This document shows positions 45,040-54,321 of a stretch of 64,000 bases of DNA, piece by piece. The DNA is from Mesorhizobium sangaii (GTDB taxonomy: Bacteria > Pseudomonadota > Alphaproteobacteria > Rhizobiales > Rhizobiaceae). How positions within the stretch are numbered: the first letter of the stretch is position 1; each line of letters opens with the position of its first letter. The position numbers were made by a program, and so were the translations under genes. The notes below the pieces were generated by a model, which saw nothing but the letters and a program-made list of their open reading frames with translations, made no database searches and was not told the origin of the DNA. The stretch lies in NCBI RefSeq assembly GCF_014207355.1, contig NZ_JACHEF010000006.1, positions 248,001 through 312,000 of the forward strand, read 5' to 3'.

Positions 45040-47328
45040 TCAAACCGCCTCGATATGCGAGCGCGAGATGCGAATCGGAATTGCCTTGAAGGAGGGCGTG
45101 AAACTCATCGGATCGTGCGAATAGAGCGGCACGAGGGGGTTTGCCTCGGGATAATAGGCAGCACAGCACCCATTCGGGAAGGCATACGGGACGATCCGAA
45201 AATTGGACAGGCGGCGTTCAACGCCGTCGGTGGACAGAGTGATCAAGTCGACGCGGTCGTCGGCCTGGAGGCCACGCCTTTCCATCTCCTGTTCGTTGAG
45301 GAAGATCACGTCGCGCTGACCGAAGACCCCGCGATAGCGGTCGGACATCGAGTATATCGTGGTGTTGTACTGGTCATGGCTGCGCACCGTCGTCAGCCAT
45401 AGAGCGTCGAGACTGTCCTGGGGCGGATCCTCGCCGAGGCCGTCGAAGACGAGGAAATTCGCCTTGCCGGACACGGTCGCCCAGATGCGCTCGCGCGCGT
45501 TCGATGTCAGATGGAAGCCGCCCGGGATGCGAATGCGGGCATTGTAGCCCTGGAAGATCGGGAATACGTCTTCGATCGCATCGCGGATAAGGTCGTAGTC
45601 GGCCGTGAAGCTTTCCCAGTCGACGACGGAACCTGCACCCAGCGTCGCCCGCGCAATGCCGGCGACGATTGCAGGTTCGCTCCTCAGGTGCTCCGACGCC
45701 GGAACATTTCGGCCCGCCGACGCGTGCACCATCGACATCGAATCCTCGACCGTGATCGACTGCGGCCCCGTTGCCTGGACGTCGATTTCGGTGCGCCCGA
45801 GGCAAGGCAGGATCAGCGCGTCGCGCCCGTGTACCAGGTGGCTGCGATTGAGCTTGGTTGACACTTGGACTGTCAGATCGAGCTTGCGCAAGGCAGCGCG
45901 TGTCACCTCCCAGTCGGGGATGGCTGACACGAAGTTGCCGCCGATGGCGAAGAACACTTTCACCTTGCCGTCTTTAATGGCCTCCAGCGCGGTCACGACG
46001 TTGTGGCCATGTTCGGACGGCGGCTTGAAGCCGAAGCGGTGCTCAAGCCGATCGAGAAATTCCTTTGTCGGCGTTTCGGTGATGCCGACCGTGCGATCGC
46101 CCTGGACGTTGGAATGGCCGCGTACCGGGCAAAGTCCGGCGCCCTCGCGGCCGATATGACCGCGCAGCAGCGCGAGATTGGCCAGCTGCTGCACGCTTTG
46201 TGCTCCACGCCGGTGCTGCGTGATGCCCATGCCATAGACAACGATCGCTCGTTCGGCCTGCATATAGGCGCGAGCGGCGTATTCGATGTCCTCGCGAGTG
46301 AGCCCTGACTGAGAGACGATGTCGTCCCATCGCGTCGCCCGCAGGTCGGCGGCGAGAGCCTCGATACCCATCGTATGGCCCTTGATGAAATCCCAGTCGA
46401 GGATCGCCGGCAGTTCGTCCGCGCGCGCCGCGTGGTCTGCTTCCATGAGAACTTTCATGAGCCCCTTGACGACCGCGACGTCGCCGCCGACACGCACCTG
46501 ATAAAGCTTGGCGCTGATCGGTGTCGACGTAAGCGTTGCCATTTCGACCGGGCTCTGGGGCGACTGGAAGCGCTCCAGGGCGCGCTCGCGGAACGGATTG
46601 AAGGACATGATGGTTGCGCCGCGCCGCGAGGCGTTGCGCAGGCTCGTCATCATGCGAGGGCTGTTCGTGCCCGGATTTTGTCCGAAGATGAAGATGCAGT
46701 CCGTCTTGTCAAAATCGGAAAGTAGGCAGGTACCCTTGCCGACGCCGAGCGAGTGCGGCAGGCCAACGCTTGTAGCCTCGTGACACATGTTCGAGCAATC
46801 GGGGAAATTGTTGGTGCCGAACTCTCGCACGAAGAGCTGGTAGAGGAACGCCGCCTCGTTCGAGGTGCGGCCGGATGTGTAGAACTCGGCCATGTTGGGA
46901 TCCGGCAATCCGTTGAGGTGGCGGGCAATGGTTGCAAAGGCCTCGTCCCAACCGACCCGCACATAATGGTCGGATGCGGCGTCGTAGGCCATCGGATGGG
47001 TCAGGCGTCCGACCATCTCGAGATCGAAATCGCTCCAGCTTGAAAGCTCGGCAACGGTATGGGCGGCGAAAAACTCCGGCGTGCAGCGTTTCGCCGTGGC
47101 TTCCCAGGCAACCGCCTTGCCCCCGTTCTCGCAAAACTCGAAGGATGAAGTGTGCTTGGGGTCTGGCCAGGCGCAGCCGGGGCAATCAAATCCCTCCGGC
47201 TGGTTCATGCGCCCCAGAGTGGCCGCCCCCTTGATGGGGATTCCCTGCTCGACAAGATGTTCGCCCAGCGCCTTGAGCGCTCCCCATCCGCCGGCCGGGG
47301 CATTGTAAGGACGGATGTCATTGGCCAT
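45040..47328 (-). CDS. YdeP/FdhF-like molybdopterin oxidoreductase
   Basis: A 762-residue molybdopterin enzyme that aligns along its full length, as remembered, with E. coli YdeP (759 residues), which is linked to acid resistance. Landmarks are GFDCPGCAWPDPKH (Cys49 and Cys52), EFYTSGRTSNEAAFLYQLF, NFPDCSNMCHE, YGMGITQH, CPVRGHSNVQGDRTVG and TVRSHDQYNTTIY. Often annotated as formate dehydrogenase alpha subunit-like, but no electron-transfer subunits are nearby, so the physiological reaction is open. An AraC gene lies 99 nt upstream and a PAS-like gene 2 nt downstream. Confidence 0.88.
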   Translation of the reverse strand: MANDIRPYNAPAGGWGALKALGEHLVEQGIPIKGAATLGRMNQPEGFDCPGCAWPDPKHTSSFEFCENGGKAVAWEATAKRCTPEFFAAHTVAELSSWSDFDLEMVGRLTHPMAYDAASDHYVRVGWDEAFATIARHLNGLPDPNMAEFYTSGRTSNEAAFLYQLFVREFGTNNFPDCSNMCHEATSVGLPHSLGVGKGTCLLSDFDKTDCIFIFGQNPGTNSPRMMTSLRNASRRGATIMSFNPFRERALERFQSPQSPVEMATLTSTPISAKLYQVRVGGDVAVVKGLMKVLMEADHAARADELPAILDWDFIKGHTMGIEALAADLRATRWDDIVSQSGLTREDIEYAARAYMQAERAIVVYGMGITQHRRGAQSVQQLANLALLRGHIGREGAGLCPVRGHSNVQGDRTVGITETPTKEFLDRLEHRFGFKPPSEHGHNVVTALEAIKDGKVKVFFAIGGNFVSAIPDWEVTRAALRKLDLTVQVSTKLNRSHLVHGRDALILPCLGRTEIDVQATGPQSITVEDSMSMVHASAGRNVPASEHLRSEPAIVAGIARATLGAGSVVDWESFTADYDLIRDAIEDVFPIFQGYNARIRIPGGFHLTSNARERIWATVSGKANFLVFDGLGEDPPQDSLDALWLTTVRSHDQYNTTIYSMSDRYRGVFGQRDVIFLNEQEMERRGLQADDRVDLITLSTDGVERRLSNFRIVPYAFPNGCCAAYYPEANPLVPLYSHDPMSFTPSFKAIPIRISRSHIEAV

Positions 47329-47427
47329 TGGAGACGCCTCTACGAAGAGCTGAAGAATCCGCTGTGGGCAAGAAGCCTTCCGGCAAGCAACATCTTTCCA
47401 TCGCAGTGCTGCTGCCAGCGCCGTCGA

Positions 47428-48504
47428 CTATGTTGCACCGGCGGCGCTGCGGGGCGGCAACTGTCCCGGAGCTGCCAGCTGAATGGGCCGCGTATCCGAC
47501 CCACGAGGCGAATAGCGCCAACCGACCGGATCGCTGTCGAAGGGGCGATCTGCGACATCCGTGCGATTGCCGCAACGCCAGCGATAGGGTGTCTCGCCAA
47601 CGAAACGTCCGAAGACCGTGGTGAAATGGGCCTGGTTCTGAAAGCCCACGCTCAGCGCCACATCGACGAGGGTCATCTCGGTCTCGATGAGCATCTGCTT
47701 CGCACGGTCAATCCGTCGCCGCAGCAGGAATTCATGCGGGCGAATACCGGTGGCCGCCCGGAACTGTGCGGCGAAATACATTCGGCTGAGCCCCGCCACT
47801 GCTGCCATGTCGGCGAGCGTAATCGTCTCATCGAGATGTGAATCGACGTATTCGACGACACGCTTCCATCGCCATTTGGACAGGGCAGCCGTAGCGCGTG
47901 CCGTCGGCTCATCCGGGTCTGGCCGCGGATCTGAGCGCAGCGTGAGCAAGCGGGTCACAATGGCAAGGCGAACTGCATCGGCATAGAGGTTGCCAAATCC
48001 ATCGTGGCTGTCTTCGGCCGCCTCGAGCGCTCTGGAAAGACGCTGGACGATCGGATCAGAGGAGTGCCGTTCCGGGACCAGTTCGGCAAGGCCTAGGTCC
48101 CGAGGCGGGTGGAAAACATTCAGACCGTTGATCGCGCTTCGGCCCGCCTGGGCAAATTGCGCCATGGCTTTACTGGGCGCGGCCGTAGGATCAGCGTCTG
48201 TCGACGCATTTGCATGCATCGTTAGACCGCCGCGACGGGGTTGCAGCATCGCTGCAGTGGACACCGAGAGAACGACGTTCATATGAGTGAGGGGGATCGA
48301 AATCATGGAGCAATCTGGCGCCACCGGGTAGGCGTCGTTGCCTGCGTCGAATGGGTCGAACAATGACGAGCCGACTTCAGGCGTTCGAGGCGGACCGGCG
48401 GCGTGCATCGGTCGGGCCGGGCCGTCGCGCTGGGGAAGGACGGGCCGATCCTCTCCCGGTTGCCGATCGTAATATTCGGATACTGACAATGAGTCGAACT
48501 GCAT
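47428..48504 (-). CDS. AraC-family transcriptional regulator
   Basis: 358 residues. The first 140 residues show no clear domain, and the true start may be shorter (MISIPLTH). From about residue 210, two helix-turn-helix motifs follow: TLADMAAVAGLSRMYFAAQF and LVDVALSVGFQNQAHFTTVF, with GETPYRWR at the end of the domain. It sits 99 nt upstream of the YdeP-like gene on the same strand and may regulate it, possibly as part of one transcript. The last 45 residues after the domain are low complexity. Confidence 0.8.
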   Translation of the reverse strand: MQFDSLSVSEYYDRQPGEDRPVLPQRDGPARPMHAAGPPRTPEVGSSLFDPFDAGNDAYPVAPDCSMISIPLTHMNVVLSVSTAAMLQPRRGGLTMHANASTDADPTAAPSKAMAQFAQAGRSAINGLNVFHPPRDLGLAELVPERHSSDPIVQRLSRALEAAEDSHDGFGNLYADAVRLAIVTRLLTLRSDPRPDPDEPTARATAALSKWRWKRVVEYVDSHLDETITLADMAAVAGLSRMYFAAQFRAATGIRPHEFLLRRRIDRAKQMLIETEMTLVDVALSVGFQNQAHFTTVFGRFVGETPYRWRCGNRTDVADRPFDSDPVGWRYSPRGSDTRPIQLAAPGQLPPRSAAGAT

Positions 48505-48921
48505 TGGGCCTGTGCTCCTCTACCCTCAGAATTTTCTTCTGCTTGCTGGGCCAAGGTACACGGGTGGGAAATCTGCTCCATTGAATGGCCGTCTGAAGGA
48601 ATCATATCATCAGCTATGCTGCGTATACGATGGTATCTACTATTGGCGGCGCCTTGGGCGCGTCTGGCGATGACGACAACCTTGTGCAAGGGAGGCCGCC
48701 AGTGCCGTGCGACAATGATCCCACCGTGCAGTTGAACCTTGACGCCGCTGTATAGCCGTACGGTTCTCCGACCGATCGACAGGTCGCGTCATCGCTGCTG
48801 CGAAGCTCAGCCCAGTCAAACCTCTGTATGATTTCGGTCTTGGCTCTACGTTTGTATGCTGGCGCCGGGATGACATCGCGCCGGACGACGCCGGGCGATA
48901 CAGTCTCCGGGGGACACCGAT
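48505..48921. other. Intergenic region between divergent genes
   Basis: About 420 bases between the AraC gene and the receiver gene. No gene, repeat or clear promoter boxes seen. Confidence 0.45.
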
Positions 48922-49311
48922 GTGCCGAAAATTCCGATGGTTGCCATAGTTGACGATGACGAGGCGATCCGCACGTCCACCGCGAATCTGATACGGTCCT
49001 GCGGCTTTGCCGCGAACCTGTTTGCTTCTGGCGAGGAACTCTTGCGTTCGCCACGGCTCGCCGACGCCTGCTGTGTCATTACCGATGTGCAGATGCCGGA
49101 AATGAACGGTTTGGAACTGCAGGCGTTGCTCCTGGCACGTGGCCACACCGTTCCGGTGATTCTTATCACGGCCTATCCTGACGAGCGGACCCGGCAAAAT
49201 GCCCTCGCTGCGGGGGCGGCAGGCTTCTTCTACAAGCCTTTTGACGCTGCCGCCATGATCCGGTGCATCGACGATGCGCTGAACTGGCCACGCGAAAACA
49301 AGTCGGACTGA
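48922..49311 (+). CDS. Stand-alone receiver-domain protein
   Basis: A 129-residue receiver with a GTG start. The acidic pocket VDDDE is at 10-14, the acceptor is Asp55 (TDVQMPE), the switch Thr lies in LITAY and the Lys in FYKPF. It is close to the receiver at 13264 (shared FDxxAMI-type and CIDDAL/CIDSAL end). No kinase lies nearby, unlike the other two lone receivers. Confidence 0.85.
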   Translation: MPKIPMVAIVDDDEAIRTSTANLIRSCGFAANLFASGEELLRSPRLADACCVITDVQMPEMNGLELQALLLARGHTVPVILITAYPDERTRQNALAAGAAGFFYKPFDAAAMIRCIDDALNWPRENKSD

Positions 49312-49704
49312 CCTCTTCGTGGTGAGCCGAGCCTGCCACCGCATGCTTTCGGAGCGAAGTCGCCTGCGTTCCAAATCCGCATTTTGCGTTCGTTCCGGGA
49401 AGATTGCCGCCAACCTGTGCGGTTGAATTCCAGGCACGTTTCGGTGATCGCCTGCCTGGCACCGCTGCACAGAGGGCGCGACTGCAGAGACATCAACGCA
49501 CATGAGCTGCGCCGATAGGTGGATCGGGTGAACTTGATGGTGTATTTGAGCGTGCGGAACCCATCCCAGCCCCCTCGGCATTGCCGACAGCCGCGACCAC
49601 GTCTCGCCTAGTGGCGGGGCTCGTTGCCAAATTAATATGCTAGTATGGCGCTGTGCCATTCCTGGGCCGTGCGGAGCAGGAATCGTGAGAGGCGGATCGC
49701 TATC
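49312..49704. other. Intergenic region
   Basis: About 390 bases. No gene recognised. It holds the regulator's promoter, probably near the AT-rich ATTAATATGC at about 49633. Confidence 0.4.
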
Positions 49705-50364
49705 GTGACAGCAGGTTCCAATCCAGGCCAAACCGCATCGACCGCTTTTACGCCGACAGTCTATGTCATCGACGATGATAGCGCTGTGCGGGATGCCCTG
49801 AGTGGCCTGTTCAGATCCGTGGGGCTGCATGTCGAACTGTTCGCCTCAGCCAGTCAATTCCTCCAGCGCAAACTGCCGGAAACGCCAAGCTGCCTCGTGC
49901 TCGATATCCGGCTGCCCGGCGTAAGCGGCCTCGATTTCCAGGCTCATCTTGCAAAGTCGAACATTCAAATGCCGGTCGTCTTCATGACCGGACACGGGGA
50001 TGTCCCGATGTCGGTGCGCGCGATGAAAGCCGGAGCGATCGATTTTCTGACCAAACCGTTCCGGGACCAGGACATGCTTGATGCGGTCTTCGGCGCGCTC
50101 GAGAACGACCGCATAAGGTGGGAATCCGACCAGGAAGCGGCGACGATATCAGCCCTGTACCAAACATTGACCTCTCGTGAGAAGGAAGTCATGTTCTTTG
50201 TGACCAAGGGCCTGATGAACAAGCAGATCGCGGGCGAGATGGGCCTTAGCGAAATTACGGTCAAGATCCATCGCGGGCATCTCATGCGGAAGATGGCGGT
50301 GCGAACCTTGCCCGACCTGGTACGGATTGCAGAACGGTTGGGCCTTCGCAGCGCAAATCAATAG
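49705..50364 (+). CDS. FixJ-type response regulator
   Basis: A 219-residue regulator with receiver (VIDDDS, acceptor Asp67 in LDIRLPG, MTGHGD, LTKPF) and LuxR-type domain (LTSREKEVM, NKQIAGEMGLSEITVKIH). GTG start at 49705 with a GAGAGGCGGA site about eight bases upstream; a longer ATG start at 49645 has none. Very close to the regulator at 12478 (shared PMSVRAMKAGA segment), so a recent paralogue. No kinase is adjacent; it may take phosphate from one of the other cassettes. Confidence 0.88.
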   Translation: MTAGSNPGQTASTAFTPTVYVIDDDSAVRDALSGLFRSVGLHVELFASASQFLQRKLPETPSCLVLDIRLPGVSGLDFQAHLAKSNIQMPVVFMTGHGDVPMSVRAMKAGAIDFLTKPFRDQDMLDAVFGALENDRIRWESDQEAATISALYQTLTSREKEVMFFVTKGLMNKQIAGEMGLSEITVKIHRGHLMRKMAVRTLPDLVRIAERLGLRSANQ

Positions 50365-50536
50365 CGATGGCAAAGTCGTCATCCGGTATTGCGCGAAGAT
50401 CTATCGATCCCGCCCGGCTCGCTCCAGCAGTTCTCGACCCTCCGCTGTTCGCCGGATATGACCCCGTGACGCCGCGCCGGTGTGGACGGCGGGTGCCTTC
50501 GTTCATCGTTGAAAACGGCGACGGTTCATTCTTTGC

Positions 50537-51148
50537 TCACCCCGGTTGCCCTGGCCGCGAGACACCTTCGAGGATCGATCGCAGCTCCTCTCTGCCCCTG
50601 GCGATCCTCGACGTCAGCGTCCCCACGGGAATGCCCAGCGTCATCCTGGCATCGGCATAGGAGAGGCCTTCGACCGCGACAAGCACGAGTGCTGCGCGTC
50701 GTTCGGGATTGATCTGCTGAAGTGCCGAGAATATGTCCACGAATACGAGCCTGTCGGTCTGTGGCGACTTCGCGATCGCATCGATCGTCTCTGAGATCGT
50801 GGTCACCGCCTGGGCATGGCGTTTGGCGCGCCGCAACTGGTCGACGAACAGATTGTGCATGATCGTGAGCAGCCAGCGGCGTGGCGTATCGCCGTCCGTC
50901 CAGTTCGCCATCCTCGACAGCGCCCGTTCGAGGCTGTCCTGCACAAGGTCGTCGGCAGCATCGCGGTCCCGCAACAGCGCGCGCGCATAACCACGAAGCC
51001 GTGGAATCTCCGCGACGATCGCTCGCCTGCGTTCGTCAGTGATCTCGGCCGCCGCGCCGCTTGCCAAAGACGAAGTGTCAGCCGAGCGAAAACTCGGCTG
51101 CGGCGAAACATCGGGTGGAAGTTCGAGTTGTGTCATGTTCGTGGTCAT
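50537..51148 (-). CDS. ECF-type RNA polymerase sigma factor
   Basis: About 203 residues. Sigma region 2 (GYARALLRDRDAADDLVQDSLERAL and WLLTIMHNLFVDQLRR) and region 4 (LQQINPERRAALVLVAVEGLSYADA, GTLTSRIARGREELRSIL) are clear. The start at 51148 is preferred over 51223 because the latter adds an unrelated N-terminus. No anti-sigma gene is adjacent. Distantly like EcfG-type general stress sigma factors, but no NepR or PhyR is present. Confidence 0.85.
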   Translation of the reverse strand: MTTNMTQLELPPDVSPQPSFRSADTSSLASGAAAEITDERRRAIVAEIPRLRGYARALLRDRDAADDLVQDSLERALSRMANWTDGDTPRRWLLTIMHNLFVDQLRRAKRHAQAVTTISETIDAIAKSPQTDRLVFVDIFSALQQINPERRAALVLVAVEGLSYADARMTLGIPVGTLTSRIARGREELRSILEGVSRPGQPG

Positions 51149-51442
51149 CAGGCGATGCGCAATGGCGGCAACTTGTGATCCGGACTTAACTCGGTCGGCC
51201 ACGAACCAGACAGCCACAGCCATCCCCTGGTTCGGGACTGCATATCTGGTCTCTCAGGCATGTGCCGATGCCTTTCCTGGCTCTAGCCGTGTCCACTCGA
51301 AGCTGTTCGGCTGGGGTGCCGTCGGCGCCACCATGGCGGACCCGACTGAGTCCTTCTTTTCGAAACGACTACATTCTTTCGCGAAGCAATGTGAGCGGCC
51401 CAATGCTGAGGAAGAAGATGTGTTCGCCGGAATGTTGGCCCA

Positions 51443-52282
51443 TCACTCGGCCGGGCCGAGTGACATCCTCGCCGCAGGGGCAGGCACGTCTGCACCGCCC
51501 TTTACGTAGGTCCAATAGAGAGGAAGTCCGGTGAAGAGGAATCCGCCGGCAATGTTGCCCAAGGTCACGGGTATCTGGTTCCAGTACCACCAGTCTGCGA
51601 AGCTGATCTTGGCCCCGAGCATCATCCCCATGGGAATGACGAACATGTTGACGACGCAGTGCTCGAATCCGAGCGCGAAGAAGGCGAATATGGGCAACCA
51701 GCATCCCACGATCCTGCCGAGGGTGGACTTCGAACTCATCCCCATGACGACGCCGAGGCAGACCATCCAGTTGCAGAGCATGGCCTTGACGAAGACGGTC
51801 ACCAGTCCGTCGTATCCATACGGCTCATAGGCGATCGTCTTCGCTTCGGCGAGCGCACGCAGATGATCTCCGAGCGCACTCGCCCCAACATTGCCGACAT
51901 CGGTCAGGACGACATAGAACAGTCCGGCAAAGACGAGCGAACCGACCATGTTGCCGACGAAAACCCAGAACCAATTGGCCAACATCTTGCCGACCGTCGT
52001 GCGGTGAGCCAGGACGGCCAGGGGTACCAGGCCAAAATTCCCGGTCAGGAGCTCGAGGCCAAGGATGATGATGATGGCAAATCCCACCGGGAAGATGAGT
52101 GCGCCGACGAGCGCCACATTTGTCTGAAGCGCACCCTCCAGGGCCATACTTGTCGCGAAGGCGAGGAGCGCCCCGGAAAGCATGCCGCGGATCAAAAGAT
52201 CAGGAACGCTGTGAGCGGCTTTAGCGGCGCCGAGATCCACCATTGCCCGCACGATTTCGGGCGGCGAGAGGCTGTCGTTCAT
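51443..52282 (-). CDS. Formate/nitrite transporter (FNT family channel)
   Basis: A 279-residue FocA/NirC-family channel with six membrane segments (for example ALVGALIFPVGFAIIIILGLELLTGNFGL and KAMLCNWMVCLGVVMGM). The start at 52282 has AAGGATC upstream; a longer frame to 52429 has no site. FNT proteins move formate, nitrite or hydrosulfide by a pH-sensitive gate. With oxalate decarboxylase and the YdeP-like enzyme in the same window, formate export or uptake is plausible. Confidence 0.88.
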   Translation of the reverse strand: MNDSLSPPEIVRAMVDLGAAKAAHSVPDLLIRGMLSGALLAFATSMALEGALQTNVALVGALIFPVGFAIIIILGLELLTGNFGLVPLAVLAHRTTVGKMLANWFWVFVGNMVGSLVFAGLFYVVLTDVGNVGASALGDHLRALAEAKTIAYEPYGYDGLVTVFVKAMLCNWMVCLGVVMGMSSKSTLGRIVGCWLPIFAFFALGFEHCVVNMFVIPMGMMLGAKISFADWWYWNQIPVTLGNIAGGFLFTGLPLYWTYVKGGADVPAPAARMSLGPAE

Positions 52283-52586
52283 GATCGCGATCCTTCTGGG
52301 CCGAGCAGGTTGGTTCCGCATTTCAGAACCGCAAGGCGCGGCAACGGCGGTTTGGCTGAAGGGATCGAAACTGCCATCGTGGCCAGAAAGCGCGCTGCGA
52401 TACCCATGACGTCTCCCATGCGTTGCCAACCAGGACAGGTTGGCAGGCTGATTGTCACTTCAGGGATGAATAGCCGACGGCACTTCGCGGCGACATTCTA
52501 CGGAGGGTAACCGGATTACGCCCTTGATTTGGGCCAGACATTCCTTGGTATGTCTTGTCGGCCAAGGAACTGAAGCGCTCGCTCAG

Positions 52587-54017
52587 CTAGATAACGATGT
52601 CGCCCCCGGCAATTCCGTAGATGCCAACGAGGCAACCAATTGCCGCAGCTGCCAACGCTATCCATTCCGCGCCGACCAACACTTGCTTGTTCTGTTCCCG
52701 TCTGACCTGAACATAGAGCAGCGTACCGGGTGCGTAGAGAATAGATGACAGCAAGAGAAACTTCAGACCGCCTGCGTAGATCATGAACGCAACATACAAT
52801 GTGGCAATGCCAGCCACGATCAAGTCGCGGGATCGCTGTGCCGGTTGGGTTCCGTAAGTCTCTCTGCGTAAAGCGAGAAGGAAGCCGTATCCAGCCACGA
52901 GCAGGTAAGGAATTAACACCATGGCACTGCTCAGCTTCACCATGAGCGCGAACGCATCTTGTGAGAAAAGCGTGCTTATGACGAAGGCTTGAATGACGAT
53001 ATTGGTCAGCCACAGCGCGGCGGCTGGGACTTTGTTGCCATTTTCACGCGCAAAGATCCTTGGCATGTCGCCGCACTTTGCGGCCGCGAACAGCACCTCG
53101 ACACAGATCAACGACCAGGCGAGATAAGCGCCTAGCACAGAAACAATCAGCCCTACGCTGACGAAAACCGCGCCCCAAGTACCGACGACGGCCTCGAGAA
53201 TGGAAGCCATGGATGGCTGCCTCATTCCAGCGATTTCCGCCTGTGTAAGTACGGCATACGGCAGAAGCGTCACCAGCACCAGCAGGAACAAAACGGCGAC
53301 GAAGCCGACGATCGTCGCCCTGCCGACATCGGAGCGTTCCTTTGCGTAGCGAGAATAGACGCTTGCTCCCTCAATCCCAATGAACACAAAGATTGTGACC
53401 AGCATGGTCGCTCGGATTTGCTCAAAGAGACCGCTTCGCGATGCCAGCTCGCCACCCCATAGGTTGCCGACGAAGATGTTCGCCTTGAACGTTCCGGCCA
53501 GAATGAAAATGAAGGTAAGAATGGGAATAACTTTTGCGACCGTAACGACGGTGTTGATGACGGCAGCTTCCTTGATCCCGCGCAGGATCGTGAAGTGGAA
53601 CAGCCAGAGTGCGATCGACGAGACCACCACTGCCGGGACCGTGTCACCATTGCCAAAAACTGGGAAGAACGCGCCGAGCGTCGACTTGATCAGAACCCAA
53701 TATGAGACGTCGGCAATGCAGGCAACCAACCAATAGCCAAACGCGGAAAGGAAACCAGCGTAGTCACCGAAGCCGGCTTTTGCGTAGGTAAAGATGCCGG
53801 CATCGAGTTCGGGCTTGCGCTCCGCGAGCGCCTGAAAGACGCGGGCCAACGTATACATCCCGGTCCCGGCGATACACCAGGCGATGATTGCGCCGACCGG
53901 TCCAGTGGCGTTGCCGAAGGTGCGAGGCAGCGAAAATATGCCGGCGCCGATCATTGATCCGACCACCATCGCCGTTAGCGCCGCGAGCGAAAGCTTCTGC
54001 GAGGTCTGGGATGCCAT
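52587..54017 (-). CDS. Basic amino-acid antiporter (ArcD-like, APC family)
   Basis: A 476-residue transporter with about twelve membrane segments. The APC signature VVGSMIGAGIFSLPRTFG near the start and YLAWSLICVEVLFAAAK in TM8-9 match the arginine/ornithine antiporter group. It is divergent from a second, very similar antiporter at 54322. Its base composition is less GC-rich than that of the neighbouring copy. It probably swaps arginine for ornithine, citrulline or agmatine; the exact partner is not shown. Confidence 0.88.
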   Translation of the reverse strand: MASQTSQKLSLAALTAMVVGSMIGAGIFSLPRTFGNATGPVGAIIAWCIAGTGMYTLARVFQALAERKPELDAGIFTYAKAGFGDYAGFLSAFGYWLVACIADVSYWVLIKSTLGAFFPVFGNGDTVPAVVVSSIALWLFHFTILRGIKEAAVINTVVTVAKVIPILTFIFILAGTFKANIFVGNLWGGELASRSGLFEQIRATMLVTIFVFIGIEGASVYSRYAKERSDVGRATIVGFVAVLFLLVLVTLLPYAVLTQAEIAGMRQPSMASILEAVVGTWGAVFVSVGLIVSVLGAYLAWSLICVEVLFAAAKCGDMPRIFARENGNKVPAAALWLTNIVIQAFVISTLFSQDAFALMVKLSSAMVLIPYLLVAGYGFLLALRRETYGTQPAQRSRDLIVAGIATLYVAFMIYAGGLKFLLLSSILYAPGTLLYVQVRREQNKQVLVGAEWIALAAAAIGCLVGIYGIAGGDIVI

Positions 54018-54321
54018 GGCCGCGTCTCGAGCCGGTCGTCAATTGCACAAGCGAAATCCGTCCGAATTGCTAAGCCGGTCCAGGTCGCTGCACCGGTCGC
54101 TCACGCGATGCTGCATCGGAGAAAGTCACAAGTCCAGCAGATGTAACTCCACTGCGGCGGTGTATTGCGTCGAGGCTCCGAAATAGAGACGCGATGCACA
54201 GGAATGAGACTCTCAGCTAATTTCACGACCACGCCAAAAGCATAGGGTTTGGTTTGTACAGAAATTCCGGCCCGCTTGTTGGCTCACGGACAGATGATTT
54301 CCGATCACTCGGGAGAGGCAC
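54018..54321. other. Shared intergenic region of the two antiporters
   Basis: About 300 bases between the divergent antiporter genes. It probably contains both promoters and a shared regulator site. No clear boxes were identified. Confidence 0.45.
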
